Positions 1 through 11,994 of a DNA stretch of 64,000 bases are shown piece after piece. This DNA comes from Clarkia xantiana subsp. parviflora (Eukaryota; Streptophyta; Magnoliopsida; Myrtales; Onagraceae), in assembly GCA_036873135.1 (NCBI GenBank), contig JAPTYO010000002.1, forward strand, positions 717,185-781,184, written 5' to 3'. The notes under the pieces were generated by a model. It searched no databases and had not been told where the DNA came from. It saw only the letters and a list, made by a program, of their open reading frames with translations. Position numbers and translations under genes: made by a program. The stretch's first letter is position 1. Each line of letters starts with the position of its first letter.

Positions 1-119
1 AGATAATGACGTTGTTGAGATTCAAGGACTTTAGTGAAAATATCTGTCAATTGTTCCTTAGTTCCCAAATGCCTAAGTTGCACAACACCACGCATAATTT
101 TCTCCCTAGATCGAAGAAC
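1..119 (-). pseudogene. Ty1-copia RNase H fragment
   Basis: On the minus strand this reads as the end of a copia polyprotein. The segment includes REKI, then VVQLRHLGTKEQLTDIFTK and RHY, the usual copia pattern before the polyprotein stop (REKI...G.....Y..T.EQLADIFTK). It is open for about 40 codons and is cut by the window edge on its 3' side. Its 5' side passes into unrelated AT-rich DNA near 120. No LTR or other retrotransposon domain is seen beside it, so it is a relic or the edge of an element lying mostly outside the window. Confidence 0.7.
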
Positions 120-1823
120 TAGAGAATTAAGAAATCAGATATAGAGATGTAGAGATAGAGAGCATAAGCTCAATTCTTTCATAATTCAATCCATAGTTGT
201 TCTTTTCACCCACCCATAATATATATATAATCAACTAACCATTATATATGTCTTAGATTAGGGTTGGAGGGACACTAGACCAGATGAAAGAACTCTAGTG
301 GAAAAACCTTAATTGTTGCACTCATCTGAAACCCTAAATCTCTATTCTACTACCAAATTTTACAATATTATGGTATGTCATCCATATAATTTTATAACAT
401 ATATATATGTGTATAAACTAAATGAGATGAGTTCACAATGTTTCGCGACTTCAAACCAGAACCCGTTCGGCGAAATTTTAATACATTTTCCCATATGTAA
501 TTTTATAACATATATGTGCATAAGCTAAACGAGAGTTCCGCGATTTGTGTACACGTAGATTTAACAAATTTAACATAAGACGATATATACTTATCACGAT
601 TATTTATATTTAGTACACATTATACTATAAGCTTATTGATAAGTATAAATATGCACAATTTGACATATCTAGTATAATTAGAGGATTGGGCAATAAGGAT
701 AGGCAATATGTGTAACTACCAAGAATTTGATGAGGTGATGGATTGATATAAAAAGTAAAATGGCCGAAAAAAATTAGGTCATGGCGCCCCTAAAAAATGA
801 TGATGCCAGAGGAGCCATTATTTAAAAAATATGGAGTCTCGTGTTGCTTCCTTTATTTCATCATCTCCTTTCCCTTTCGGCAAAGAAAATAATATAAGCA
901 AGAACAGTAAATATGATCCACAATACGAGGTTTTGTGGCAAGCTGGCAGCATATTTTATTTAGTTATTATTATTATTATAAAAAAACATGTATATATATA
1001 TATATAAATAAAAGGCACTCTTTTTAATTTGACCCCCTGGCCTGGCTGTTTCTAATCTCAAATATAACCTAATCTAAATTTAATTGACTTATATTGGTTA
1101 TTATCAATAGCAGTTCTTCAAAAAATATTTACTTGAATATGTTTGATGATAAAAAATCATCAGAAAGTAAAAAAGAGAAAATGAAGAAATATTTCATGCA
1201 CTTTACAAATACGTATCCCTGGTACTACTTCAACTATGGAGTTTTATTTTATTTTGTTTACATATGGACGTGATTACATGATCAAGATTTATTATATTTA
1301 AATATAAATAAATAGTGTATACGGTTCCAAATGCATGATATATATTCCTGAGGAAATTATTGACCACAAACGTCGAATAATATACAATTAGTCAAAATTT
1401 ATAGTAAATTGGCGGAACCGATTAATAAAACGAGTTACATTTTATAATGAATTAAATTTAAATCCTACTCATTAAGACACTATCTAAAGAGGGTTTTAAT
1501 GTTAATACTCTCACTCTAAATTATAGAAATAATGTTATACTAAAAAAATAAAATTTATGGTCATATATACTTTATGTTGAACATACACAATTTGTGTTTA
1601 AAAATATGCATGTAGAATCTTATCATAGTTAATTGTTGTCACTTGTCATAACATACCTAACACATACAGTTTTTTTTAGTGTGTCATAAGAGACTTTTAT
1701 TAGAATAGAATATATTTGTTCTACATTTAAAATAATTAGTATTACTACTGATGTCTGTAATGAGTAAGTTGTTGTCTATTAGTATTTTTCTATTATTTGA
1801 ATTTCGACAAATTTTACAATTAA
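120..1823. other. AT-rich intergenic stretch, no gene seen
   Basis: No coding frame with family resemblance was found. The stretch contains short AT microsatellites (for example near 990-1010) and many stops in all frames. It looks like ordinary plant intergenic DNA. Confidence 0.6.
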
Positions 1824-2460
1824 AATTAGGGATGACAAATGATATGGTTTTATCCGTTTCACGAATAAAACGCACCACATTTCATTACAGATACCCGCAC
1901 CATGAATCCACGGAGCTAATATAGATATTTGAAATATATCCATAAGAATATGGATTGGATTCAGGTTGATCCATATCAACTGCGGATCTCTATAATTTAA
2001 CTTAAATTAATCGTATTCGTACTTCGATCGACCGCGACTCGAATCGGCCACTTCCATGACTTCAGACGGCCACCGCTCAACTCCGGAGATCACCGCCATG
2101 ACTCCAGCTGGCCACCGGCCAACTTCGGCGAGGTGGTCGCCCAACTCCGACGACCACCACCCAACTCTAGTGGCCACCACAACTCTGGCGACCACCACCA
2201 CGACTTCGACCGGCCATCACCCTACTCCAGCTGGCCACCACCCTATTCCAGCCAATCACCAACCAACTCCGGGACCACCACCCCCAACTCCGGTTGGCCA
2301 TACCACCAACTTTGTCGAGACAATACAGAGTGATGAGATTAACAGTATTGTATCGTGATATGAGTTCGGGTGATCCACAAAATTGTACACGAATATAAAT
2401 TACCTAAAAAGTATGCGGTGCGGATTAAAATTGTGGATTTTAACCCATTGCCACCTTAAT
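1824..2460. mobile_element. Non-autonomous TIR element with GC-rich core
   Basis: The left end reads AATTAGGGATGACAA and the right end TTGCCACCTTAATT, which are imperfect inverted termini of the type seen in short hAT-like plant elements (start TAGGGATGGCAATGGG). AT-rich arms flank a GC-rich core at about 2030-2310. That core is made of degenerate 20-25 bp units around CCAACTCCGGC and GGCCACCACC. The proline-, threonine- and histidine-rich open frames across it are by-products of the repeat and are not called as genes. No transposase is present. A similar start occurs near 27390. Confidence 0.5.
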
Positions 2461-3055
2461 TAAAATACACGAAATGCTGAATTAGCAAATCACATTATGG
2501 TGGAAAAAAAACTAGTGGATCACATTGTCACCTTAGTATTTGGATTTATGTGATCTCCTTTTGTTCTTTTTGTTATTAATTGTTATCATTATCTAACTAT
2601 TCTTTTCTTTATATATATATATTCTTGCTATCAATAATTAATTAACTTTTTTTTTTGCCCAACTACTAAATAATTAATTGAAGTTGTATCATGCATCTAG
2701 CGGCTTCTGTCTCCCTCATAGGCACCATTCATGTTCTTAAATAAATTGTAATAATGCTAATAATGGACATGTGCGGTTCATTTTACTATGATTGAGTTTA
2801 CTATAATGGTCATGCTAATTATGTTTATTGGTAAATATTTATGCTATATTTTGTATTATTTATAACTAGAGATCAATCCAGGATTTTAATTCATGGACAA
2901 AATTATAAAAGATATATTAATTTGTTTTAACCAAACAAAGTATACTATACTATTGAAGTACATTTTTTTATTAATTACACAATTTCAGTACAAACATGTT
3001 TTTATAATATTCTTGACAAATTTTCATACTTTGAAAGTATTCAGACTCCTTCCGC
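2461..3055. other. AT-rich intergenic stretch, nothing recognised
   Basis: The sequence is AT-rich with frequent stops and no domain-like frame. Confidence 0.5.
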
Positions 3056-3369
3056 CGGACACCGCCGGGAGTTTGTGTGATCAGACGAATCCGAGGAGGC
3101 AAGGATTGGTCTCTGAAGACCTATAGATACGTTGTTCTCCTCATCACTTTCTTTGCTTATGCTTGTTACCACGTTTCTCAAAAACCTACAACCATCATTA
3201 AGAGCGTTTTGTATCCCCCGACGACGGAACCTCCGAGGGGCTGGTTTCCGTTCAATGGTGATGATGGTACGTATAAATTGGGGAAATTGATGGGGCCTTC
3301 TTAGCCTGTTACTCTCTAGGAATGTATGTTGCAGGGCACTTGGGGGATAGCTTGGGCGCCCACTTCAGG
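3056..3369 (+). pseudogene. Glycerol-3-phosphate transporter fragment
   Basis: The frame carries DWSLKTYRYVVLLITFFAYA, then CYHVSQKPTTIIKSVLYP and GWFPFNGDDGT. This matches the N-terminal segment of plant G3Pp proteins, putative glycerol-3-phosphate permeases of the major facilitator superfamily (first membrane helix, then the GW.PFNG.DGT..LGEIDVAFLA segment). At about 3281-3290 a G run is one base short, so the frame ends as GKLMGPS and stop. The next frame continues the family sequence as GEIDGAFLACYSLGMYVAGH and LGDSL. Only about 100 of the family's roughly 500 residues are present. The homology ends at CACTTCAG before a GT, which could be an old exon border. The fragment is non-functional as it stands. 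Confidence 0.75.
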
Positions 3370-3482
3370 TTGTGTTTACATGTTTGAGACTTTGAGACTT
3401 TGTTGTTGCTGCTACTTACATAGTGTAAAACTCCATGTTGTGTTTACATGTTTGAGAGTTTGTTTACATGTTTGAGACTTTG
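3370..3482. repeat. Short tandem repeats of a TGTTTACATGTTTGAGA unit
   Basis: At least three copies of TTTACATGTTTGAGA with variable GACTTT and GAGTTT tails follow the transporter fragment directly. The array is short and irregular. Confidence 0.6.
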
Positions 3483-5949
3483 CTGTGCTGCAGTACCATT
3501 TCTGCTAGTTTTTACCTGTTTTTCACTAGATCCAGTCGGACCTGGTCCGACCGGCCGAACCGGGAACCGGTGGCCTTGCCGGTTCAAGCCCCGGTCCGGT
3601 TCTGATAACACTGCCTCTATCTATCTCTACAGATCTACTGAATATACTAACATAACAGAATATTCAATCAACTTTATTTATTTATTTCCTTCGTAATAAA
3701 AAAAATACTAAGAAAAAAGTAATTTTAAATGGATGCAAGTTGGCCAGAAAGAAGAAGGCAAAATAAGAAAAGGAGCAAAAGTAGATACAAAGCATTAAAA
3801 AGTAGATCTGCTTGTCAGCGAGTGTGGGCCTACCTTTTTAACGGAAACCGGAATTATCGGTTGGATTCAAACGGCGCCTTTGACTTCATTAACGGTCTGC
3901 AATTTCTTAATCATGTCTTCTTAAATCTTAACTGTCTGTCATCTATCTCATGGATAGTGTATATTCGACAGTTATCATATTTGAAAGTTCTTTTATGACA
4001 AATTTAAAAACAGATGTGTAACATAAATATGACCTAATGTAGTATTTTTCCCTGTATTTTCTCACAAATATAAATGTCTAATTACACATGCATATAATCC
4101 ATAAATGTTGCATTTTGTTGATGTATAAGAGTACCCTGCCGATGTCTTCACCCACAAGTGCGGACTAATGAGATAATTAATTAAGACACACGTTTTATTA
4201 TTAACACTTATTTTTAAGCATTCTTATGCTGATTTTTTTTTCTTTCATAAATTTGTTTTTCGAGTTTCTTTTGTTTCCTCTTTATTAAAATATTTTATTT
4301 ATTTATATATCAGTTGTTTAACTATTCATTTTTTAATCATAGACTTTGGTTTTAAGTACTATGCTCTGCACTTATTACTTATATACTGACTCGGTGTAAA
4401 TAAAAATTATTTAGACGTAAAACAAACGTATCAATTGTTTATCCTCCTAATAAGTCCTGGAAAACAAGTACGTTTTTATTATTTATTTAAGGAATAATTA
4501 AAAGCTTCTAAAGTACGCACTGACTGATACTTCATTAACATTAGACAAAAAAGTATTAATAAGACTTTTTTGTGCAATATTTATTAATAGTAACTCAGCT
4601 CGTTACATATTAATCAAAAAGTCGGAGATTTAAACTCTACTGAGATTTTGAAAATAGATAAATATTTATTGATTCACTGCAATTAAAAATTAATCTAAAT
4701 TAAAAATAAACATACTAGGAATAATGTCATTCTAAACATATTTCTACTTTGCTGGAAAATAAAAATGCCAAATTTCTTCTGTGGTACATAATTTGAATTT
4801 TGCAATATTTAAAAGCATCGTAGTTTGAACCTAATAATTCTCCCTTATCATTCATCATATTCAGATCCCAACAGACCAATAAAAATATGCCATGTCATAC
4901 GGTCCCACCGTAGCTCTCTTTAAAACTTTCCAATTCCTTTTTGTGCCACCAACCAGTCAGTGAACGTGTTCTGCAGGAAAGTGAAAAAAAAAGAAAGAAA
5001 AGAGAAACGAAAGAACCAGAAAATAACGGGGCCCACCCCTTTCTACGGCGAAGATTCCAAATCGTACACGTGGCGAACATCTGATGATACTGCTTTATTG
5101 TCTTATCGCCACCTGTCTACTTTGCAGCTGAGTCATTCTTGCGTCGCATATCAATTCTCAACCTCGATTACTTTTTTTTTTAAAAAAAAACCTCGATTAC
5201 TTTTCTTAGAAAAAAAATCCTTTTAACTTCGGCGAAACACGTCTTGATATATATCTTAATATTTAATTTTATCTTTTAGATAACCCATCCTTAAAAGTTT
5301 TTTATTTTTTATTTTTTTAAAGCACAAAATTAATTAAACCAAGTATTAGAGTATTGAAAACCGGACCGGCTATAGGACCGGGTATAATATCGGTCAGATT
5401 CAAGTAAATGATCGGAATTATAAAGAACCCGGTTTAAAGAGTGAATCGACGGTTGAACCGAATCTACCGGTTCGACGTTACCTGAGATTTAATATTTTAG
5501 AAACCCTAAATATCACTATCCTGACCCAAGCGCCACAAACATATATTAGAATTAGGTTTTTAGTAAATCTGATATGATTTTGGAGTTTGTATCGTGGAGG
5601 TGGAAACAAATTTTAAGACCATCTCGTAGAAGATTCGACACATCAGTGTAATTTTTCTTGTGTATTATGTCACAACCAGTGGAAACCGAGCTGAATCCGG
5701 TTGGACTGCGAATCGGCTACCTCATCGGTTCAACACTCGGTATGGTTTTTAAAAGACTGCCAAGTACACGTGTAAAATCACAACAATAAGGCATGATCCA
5801 ATACAAGAATAATAAGACATGTGATATAATCCTTTCGTTATTATTTAAAAGTTTCGGATTTAAATTCTTAAGAATGAAAAAAAGTATATTACTCATTAGC
5901 ATTTTTTCTCTTACCAATTAAATGGTGTAAGTATGAATGATTAAAAGAG
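3483..5949. other. Intergenic, with two CCGG-rich repeat patches
   Basis: The stretch is AT-rich apart from two patches dense in CCGG, ACCGGTTC and GGTCCG words, at about 3530-3610 and 5355-5480. Such patches are typical of dispersed plant repeats. No gene was recognised. Polypurine and polypyrimidine tracts near 4980-5220 produce lysine- and phenylalanine-rich open frames without family resemblance. Confidence 0.5.
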
Positions 5950-7300
5950 TATAGCAAGTAGGGGCGGAGCCCTTCTAAATTGTTAAGTTTTATGAAATAT
6001 ATAAATACTAGGTAGTATTTCACCCCGCTTTGCGCGTTGTGTAAACACCGCCCCTACGCAAGATTTTCCCGTGCAGATGATATCGCGCGAAGGAGATAAA
6101 CTTACCATACCGACAAGCTTGCCCAGCCGTCAACCGTCAGCCGTCAAGCGGCAGCCATCAACCATGCACAGCCGACAACCGTCAACCGCGCACCGGTCAA
6201 CCGCCCCTTGTCGTCATCAAACAATCCGCTTCCGACACCCGACGTGTCCCCATACCCGAAGTGCCGAAGAGTCCGACTACCCGGTTGGATTTGGACGCAA
6301 CAATCCCAACAGAAGGCATTCCGTATTGAAACCTCTTAGATGGTGATTGAGCGCGCGGTGGAAGAAGACGTAGAGGACGCGTCTCAAGGTAGGTGTGTTA
6401 GGCATGGCTAGTTGTAGTGGCAACAGATTAGCACATCGTAATATTTCATTGTTGATCTTTGTTATGTCATACTGTAGTGCCATGGAGTAGCATTCATTCG
6501 CATCTATCGATATGACTTCTTCTTAGTATTGGATACTCGATCACCGATTTTTAGGGGGTGATGAAGTATTGTTGCTTATGCTCATGGTTCGCTTGCCATG
6601 GATTTTTGTTCGAATCGTGCAGACGACGCCAAATGTTTGATCACGGTCTTCGCGACCGTTCCCGCCTCTCGTCTCGCCTCTTCTTCTCCTTGTAAACCTG
6701 CAAAATGGGCATCAGGGAGGGGTCCCGGTAAGCCCATTCCGATGCTTAAATGAGTCTCGGTTTAGAGAGAGAAAATAAAATGCTTAGAGAGATAGCGATA
6801 TTACCTTTAAATGATGGAATGAGAGCTCTATCTATAGAGTTCATTGGTGGCTAAATCGGTTTCCGGGATTACCGGTCTGAAATAGCGGTTCTTATGGGCA
6901 AGAACCGGGAATAAGTTGGGTTTATCCTTGTTTGGCAACGGGTAGACCCACATGGTTTGAGATGTCCCAAGATGGCATTCAAAGGCGTACCCCGGACGGA
7001 ATGTCCGTTAGGGATCAAGGGTCCGGGCGAGAGGTACTTGCCCGGTGGAGAGTGCCCGAGTGGTAAGCACCACTCGTGTCACCCAAGTGGAGCTTCCACT
7101 CGGGTGACCCAGGTGTTTTTTGGGTCTAAGTGTCGGGTTTTGAGCGTGTCTTGAGTCTCGGGCCGTCTGATGTTAATGTTTCGGTTTACAACCGACTATG
7201 GCTCGATACGGCCAATATATTGAATCTAATTTGCGATCGTTTAGGGTATATCCAACCCATATGTTGTATTCCTAGAGAAATTCTTCCCTAACTCGGTCCT
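5950..7300. other. GC-richer intergenic segment, possible decayed LTR element
   Basis: Base composition rises against both flanks. A patch at about 6120-6210 repeats GCCGTCAACC-like words. Paired hairpins lie at 7057-7107. There is no gag, protease, RT or integrase frame, and I could not define LTR ends. An old retrotransposon segment is the simplest reading, but it is a guess. Confidence 0.3.
7057..7107. repeat. Two adjacent hairpins
   Basis: The first is a perfect 8-bp stem with a 4-base loop at 7057-7076 (CGAGTGGT-AAGC-ACCACTCG). The second is a 13-bp stem with one mismatch and a 3-base loop at 7079-7107 (TCACCCAAGTGGA then TCCACTCGGGTGA). They share the word AGTGG and stand back to back. 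Confidence 0.7.
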
Positions 7301-7752
7301 ACCAGCTGTCATCCAGCTGGTGGACCATCAACCAATCATATAAAGACAAGTGAAAAATTTCTGATAAAAATGTACAGTCACTGCCACATTCATTGTTTGA
7401 GACCGAGCTAGACAGGAATTTCTCGTACTCCTATCACCAATCGATCGATTAGACTTGGGAAATGGAGATGGATCTAACCAATATCTGACATCTGTCTATA
7501 TATCTCGAACGAAAAAATCAGGCTTATTCACATTGATTGATATGGACATTCATCATTCCCTAGCTACTTGTGTTTCTCCAAGAAATTATATCATTTCATT
7601 TTCACTTGCCAATCTCAAACTTGATTAATGCTCTAAGCTACATATATAATTAGTGTTCTGCCTTCATTATCTGCTGTGTCGAAATTAAACGAATGTTATA
7701 TATAATATATTTTGTGGATCGGAGAAGTGCGTGAACAATATGCATGGTTAGG

Positions 7753-8278
7753 GTTAACATGTATTTTGGTTCATGATGTTTGATAACTTTTGGGTTTTGG
7801 TCCATGATATTTTTTTTTCCTAATTTTGGTACCATACGTTTGCAGATTTTTTTCTAGTTTTGGTCCGACCGTTACATTCCGTCCATTTTTTGACATGTAC
7901 TAGTCACGTGATGCACCATAAACTTTCAATTTTGTTCAATTTAGTCCCTCTAATACTTTCCTAACCTTTTTTTTGTTCAATTTAGTCCCGAAGTTTCAAA
8001 ATTTCAATTGGACCTATTGTCCTATTGGGGTCAATTTTGAAACTTCAGGACTAAATTGAACAAAAAAAAAGGTTAAGAAAGTATTAGAGGGACTAAATTT
8101 AAAGTTTAGAGTGGATCACGTGACTTGAACATGTCAAAAAATGGACGGAATGTAACGGTTAGACCAAAACTAGAAAAAAAAATTTGCAAACATATGGTAC
8201 CAAAATTAGGTAAAAAAAAAACATCATGGACCAAAACCCAAAAGTTGTCAAACATTATGGACCAAAAGACATTTTAAC
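7753..8278. mobile_element. Long foldback (inverted-repeat) element
   Basis: The left half begins GTTAACATGTATTTTGGT and the right half ends ACCAAAAGACATTTTAAC. The two halves are inverted copies along most of their length, through TTGATAACTTTTGGGTTTTGG, ACATTCCGTCCATTTTTTGA, TCACGTGA and GTTCAATTTAGTCC, and meet near 8020. It encodes no protein and is a non-autonomous foldback element. Relatives of the arm sequence lie at 11426-11720, 16834-17120 and 59048-59290. Confidence 0.85.
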
Positions 8279-8927
8279 GCTATATATATACATACAGGAT
8301 ATATAGCAACAAACTTAATGTCTTTGTCATAGAATGGAGAGTATTATGTTTTCTAGGATAGGATAGGGTTTCCAAGATATATAATGGTAATGGGCGTCCC
8401 GATAAATGGATATGGTTTACGCGATTTCGTGCAAGCTAAGGAAGAGAAATGGGTCTTAATTATCCCAACTGATGGACCTGTCGTGTGACTTTGTTTATGT
8501 CGGTTAACCGTCAATAACTAATCTGTAATCTTTGATCATGACTAGTTGTGTACTTGATCTCAATTTACTTACCAAAAAAAAACTCATTTTGATCGGGTAA
8601 ATGAGAAATTGTTTATAATCGGATGGATAAGATGTGATTTCGGTTCGGTTTATTTTTTGGGCAAAGCGGTTCGATTTATTTAACCCGAACCAGTGGTAAG
8701 GTTTTCGATGTATGTGGAATTCATTCCCGACGATTTAATGAACAATAATGATAAATGAAGGTCTGAGGACCTATGGTTAATAAAATAATGATCTGAGGAT
8801 CAATATTGTGGTGATTGAGAGTTTGTAATAACCTCATACCCAACTCGTGAGTTAACACATTAATTTTTTTGAAAGAAATTAAAATAACGTGGTTGAGACC
8901 ATATTTGTTTTGGAGTCACGATTAAGT

Positions 8928-8946
8928 GGGGGGGGGGGGGGGGGGG
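8928..8946 (+). repeat. Poly-G run of 19
   Basis: Nineteen consecutive G bases occur in an AT-rich context. The length may be affected by sequencing slippage. Confidence 0.8.
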
Positions 8947-9797
8947 TGGTGGCTATTAAAAAGCATCTTCATTTATTAAGGTACCCGAAAATATTAGAGA
9001 ACTCTCCATAAGTTGTGCAAGGTAGTAAAACCTTCGCATTTACAATTGAATATGAGAGTGTCTTATAAAACCGTGTATGTATAAATTTCCGTAGTCAAAC
9101 GGGATAAAATACACAGCTAAACAAATGCTCTCAAATGACTTTCATCTATGACTGTAAAAAGTCTAACGATGGAGTATTAAAAATAAATGCGGATCCGCTA
9201 ACCTTTAAGGTTAAATAGAGCGAGTTGATAAATCATCGAATTATACAATATAAAGACATTTGCTATCCAAATTTTGATTATTATACAATATAAATATTAG
9301 ATAATACTTAGAGAGTAAAAAGTTATAACAAAATATAAAAATGTACAAGTGTCCTTGTAATGAAAACGGACACTTAGTAGAAAAATAATAATTAAATATC
9401 TATTAATCTCTCATACACATAAACAAATTCCGTATCTATTTTATCAGTGCTCTAATTAACACGGTTTATTCAATACCAAAGTCTAATAATTAACTTGTAA
9501 ATTAATATGATGCTCCATGTGCAAAAGCTCTTATACAGGAGGAGGATACATGCACCGATCAGTGAGTCCGAACTCCACGCGCGAGTGGGACCTACATGCA
9601 TCTTTTCTTCATAATAATGAAAATTGGATCGGTTCCGGCTAGATACAACCTTTGTTGGCTAAAGAATATACGTCTCTCTAATTGAACATGTTATGTTAGA
9701 TATATAAATAAAGTTAAAACACAACAACTTAATTAGGGATCCAATAACACAATCAAACTTGTCGTGTGACTCATTGCTAAGGAATCTTCGTGTTTTG

Positions 9798-9798
<1 letters not shown>

Positions 9799-9832
<34 letters not shown>
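9799..9832. repeat. (TA)n microsatellite
   Basis: About 17 uninterrupted TA units. Confidence 0.9.
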
Positions 9833-9835
<3 letters not shown>

Positions 9836-10126
9836 GCTGCAGTTTCCCCTTAATTAGTATTTCTGATGGAATGTAAACTATACATATTTCATGCTATGGC
9901 AAACTCTTCCATAACGGTATTATATATTTTGGTTTCTTTAAAAATGTTAGTAAGCTTTTTATTTTTATTTGTGGTTTAAGAAATACATAAATTTATGTAA
10001 TGCTTAATAATAGTAGGTCTACAATGGTTTTACTTTAAACATTTTAAATAAATATATTTTATTATTAAATTTTAACAACCAGTTTAAAAAATAATTATAA
10101 TTAAAGTTTCAATTATTACATATTTG

Positions 10127-10127
<1 letters not shown>

Positions 10128-10160
<33 letters not shown>
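10128..10160. repeat. (TA)n microsatellite
   Basis: About 16 TA units. The tyrosine- and isoleucine-rich tail of a minus-strand open frame here is a by-product of the repeat. Confidence 0.9.
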
Positions 10161-10163
<3 letters not shown>

Positions 10164-11425
10164 TATATATTCTTTATATATACTAAACTCTGCCCGCACA
10201 ATGAAATGAAATGAAAAACTACTAAAAATTTATGGTCGTTAAATATATATTCGTCCGGAATCGGTGCCAAAGCAACAAAAATGAGGGAGGTTGTCTGCTT
10301 ATTTGAGAGAAAAAAATGAGGGAGACTGTCGAGAATCGCTGATTTTTGAATAAAAAAGATAGCAATTGATTTACGTAAACATAGTGCTTTCCTTATATTT
10401 AAGAAATGTTTTATGTAAAAAAATAAAAATAAACATGTGAGTCTCATTTTTAAGGACTGCTATGTAAAACTATTCCAGCACGTTTTTTTTCACTTTACAT
10501 AAAAAAAACATGTAAGAGTCACATTTATGTAATCCCTATGTAATACTACTGTGGATGCTCTTAGAGCGTCTCAACGGGTTTGCATTGTTTTACTTTTACT
10601 TATCATTCATTATTATATGTAAATATATTAATTTTTAGTTTAAGAAATAATAAAATTACAGTAATTCTATGTATATATTTTTAAACGTAATTAAGTTTTA
10701 TTTAGATTTAATTTTAGTGGTAAAGTTAAGTAATAATATATATTGTGTTATTTTCATGTCATCCAAATACTTTATGTCAACACAGCTTCATTCTCGCTGA
10801 TATTTAATAATAACTTTTTAAGGAAAATAGTTCGAATAATAGTTTTTTTTTAGAAAGAACCATTCCAAATCATTTTTAATCCATTAGATGTAAATCATCT
10901 TTATGTAAAAGTCTAAATAAATAAGACCCATAATCCTAGTAACAACAATGTTAAGAAATATAATTTACGTGAGCCATGCTCTTTATAACCAACTAAACTA
11001 GCTAAGCTTAAAATTATTAAAATTAAATTTATATGTGAATCAAAATATTTAAGAAGATGCTAAATTATTTAGATAGATATTTTGGATGGGGGTGGAATTG
11101 ACTAATTGCAACACTTGGCCTCCAATCAAAGAAAGCAACACACAACAGCCAAAACTAACGCACACGCAAATTCTAAATTCTGTTATACGTACAAATAAGT
11201 AAGTGTATATATGTTTGCATGAACAACTTGCAATTTGCAACCGCGTCTACAAATTTATCTCTATTCCTTGACAAAGACATACATATTATTATATTAACAA
11301 CTTCCCGTACGGTCGTGGAGAGAAGATTAAACATCTTCCAATTGTTTAATTACACCAATCGAACAAAAAAGCTCTTGGAAAAAAAACAAAAAAACTAGCT
11401 ATATTGATGCATGATTTTTTTTTTT

Positions 11426-11720
11426 GGGTTAAGTGTCTTTTTAGTACCATATGTTTGCAAAAAATACACTGTTTATACCATTAGTATTTTTTTTTGTACC
11501 AAATTGGTACCACATGTTTCCATTTTGTACCGTTTGCATACCACTGTTAGTGTTCCGTAAAAAATGACCGTTAAATGGCATGTGTCATGCACGTGAGCAG
11601 CTCAAAACTTTCAATTTTGTTACAGTTTAGTCCTTCTAATACATCCCTAACTTTTATTTTGTTCAATTTAGTCATAAAATTTCAAAACCAAACTATTTTT
11701 CCAAATTGACCTAACCAGGG
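11426..11720 (+). mobile_element. Left arm of a foldback element
   Basis: The sequence starts GGGTTAAGTGTCTTTTTAGT and runs through ACCATATGTTTGCAAAA, ATGACCGTTAAATGGCATGT, GTGCATG-type words, ACTTTCAATTTTGTT and TTTGTTCAATTTAGTC. It follows the left half of the 7753-8278 element in the same order, but no matching right arm follows at once. The inverted counterpart is found at 16834-17120. Confidence 0.6.
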
Positions 11721-11812
11721 TCGGACCTAGTCCTAGTTAACTACTCCAAGGAAATTGTCTACTATGTATGTAAGTTAGGTCGGCACGATGTAATTTTACT
11801 GACTGGCCGAAC

Positions 11813-11994
11813 GTGGTGAACCCGAGCTATTGAATAATTTTTCTTAGGAGCTTTTCTTCAGTGGAACGGATCCACCACGTTCTACCCCTCAGGTGTCTCA
11901 CAAACATGTGGGCCCCACACTTAGTGAGTCCCACATGTTTGTGAGACAAGTGAGGGGTAGCAAGTGGTGAACCCGGGCTATTGAATAATTTTTC
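11813..11994. repeat. 31-bp stem hairpin between 31-bp direct repeats
   Basis: Direct repeats at 11813-11843 and 11964-11994 (GTGGTGAACCCGAGCTATTG and onward) differ at a single base (GAG/GGG). Between them, 11882-11912 and 11930-11960 form a 31-bp stem beginning CTACCCCTC, with two mismatches and a 17-base loop. No coding frame is involved. Confidence 0.85.

Larger units (their letters stand above)
8279..11425. other. Intergenic, microsatellites, nothing coding
   Basis: No gene was recognised. Notable items are a 19-base G run at 8928-8946 and two TA microsatellites at 9799-9832 and about 10128-10160. A stretch at about 10440-10565 ends in CTGTGGATGCTCTTA, the mirror of the AGAGCATCCACAGTGGT word near 42264, which marks a common type of small plant MITE. 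Confidence 0.5.

Noticed and set aside
2056..2358. 100-codon plus-strand frame rich in Pro, Thr and His
   Set aside because: It is produced by the GC-rich repeat core of a TIR element; overlapping frames on both strands are equally open.
10127..10447. 106-codon minus-strand frame with an Ile/Tyr tail
   Set aside because: The tail is a TA microsatellite and the rest has no recognisable domain or splice context.
11882..11960. Possible microRNA precursor
   Set aside because: The stem is long and nearly perfect and lies between direct repeats, which fits a foldback element better than a plant miRNA gene; no expression evidence is available.
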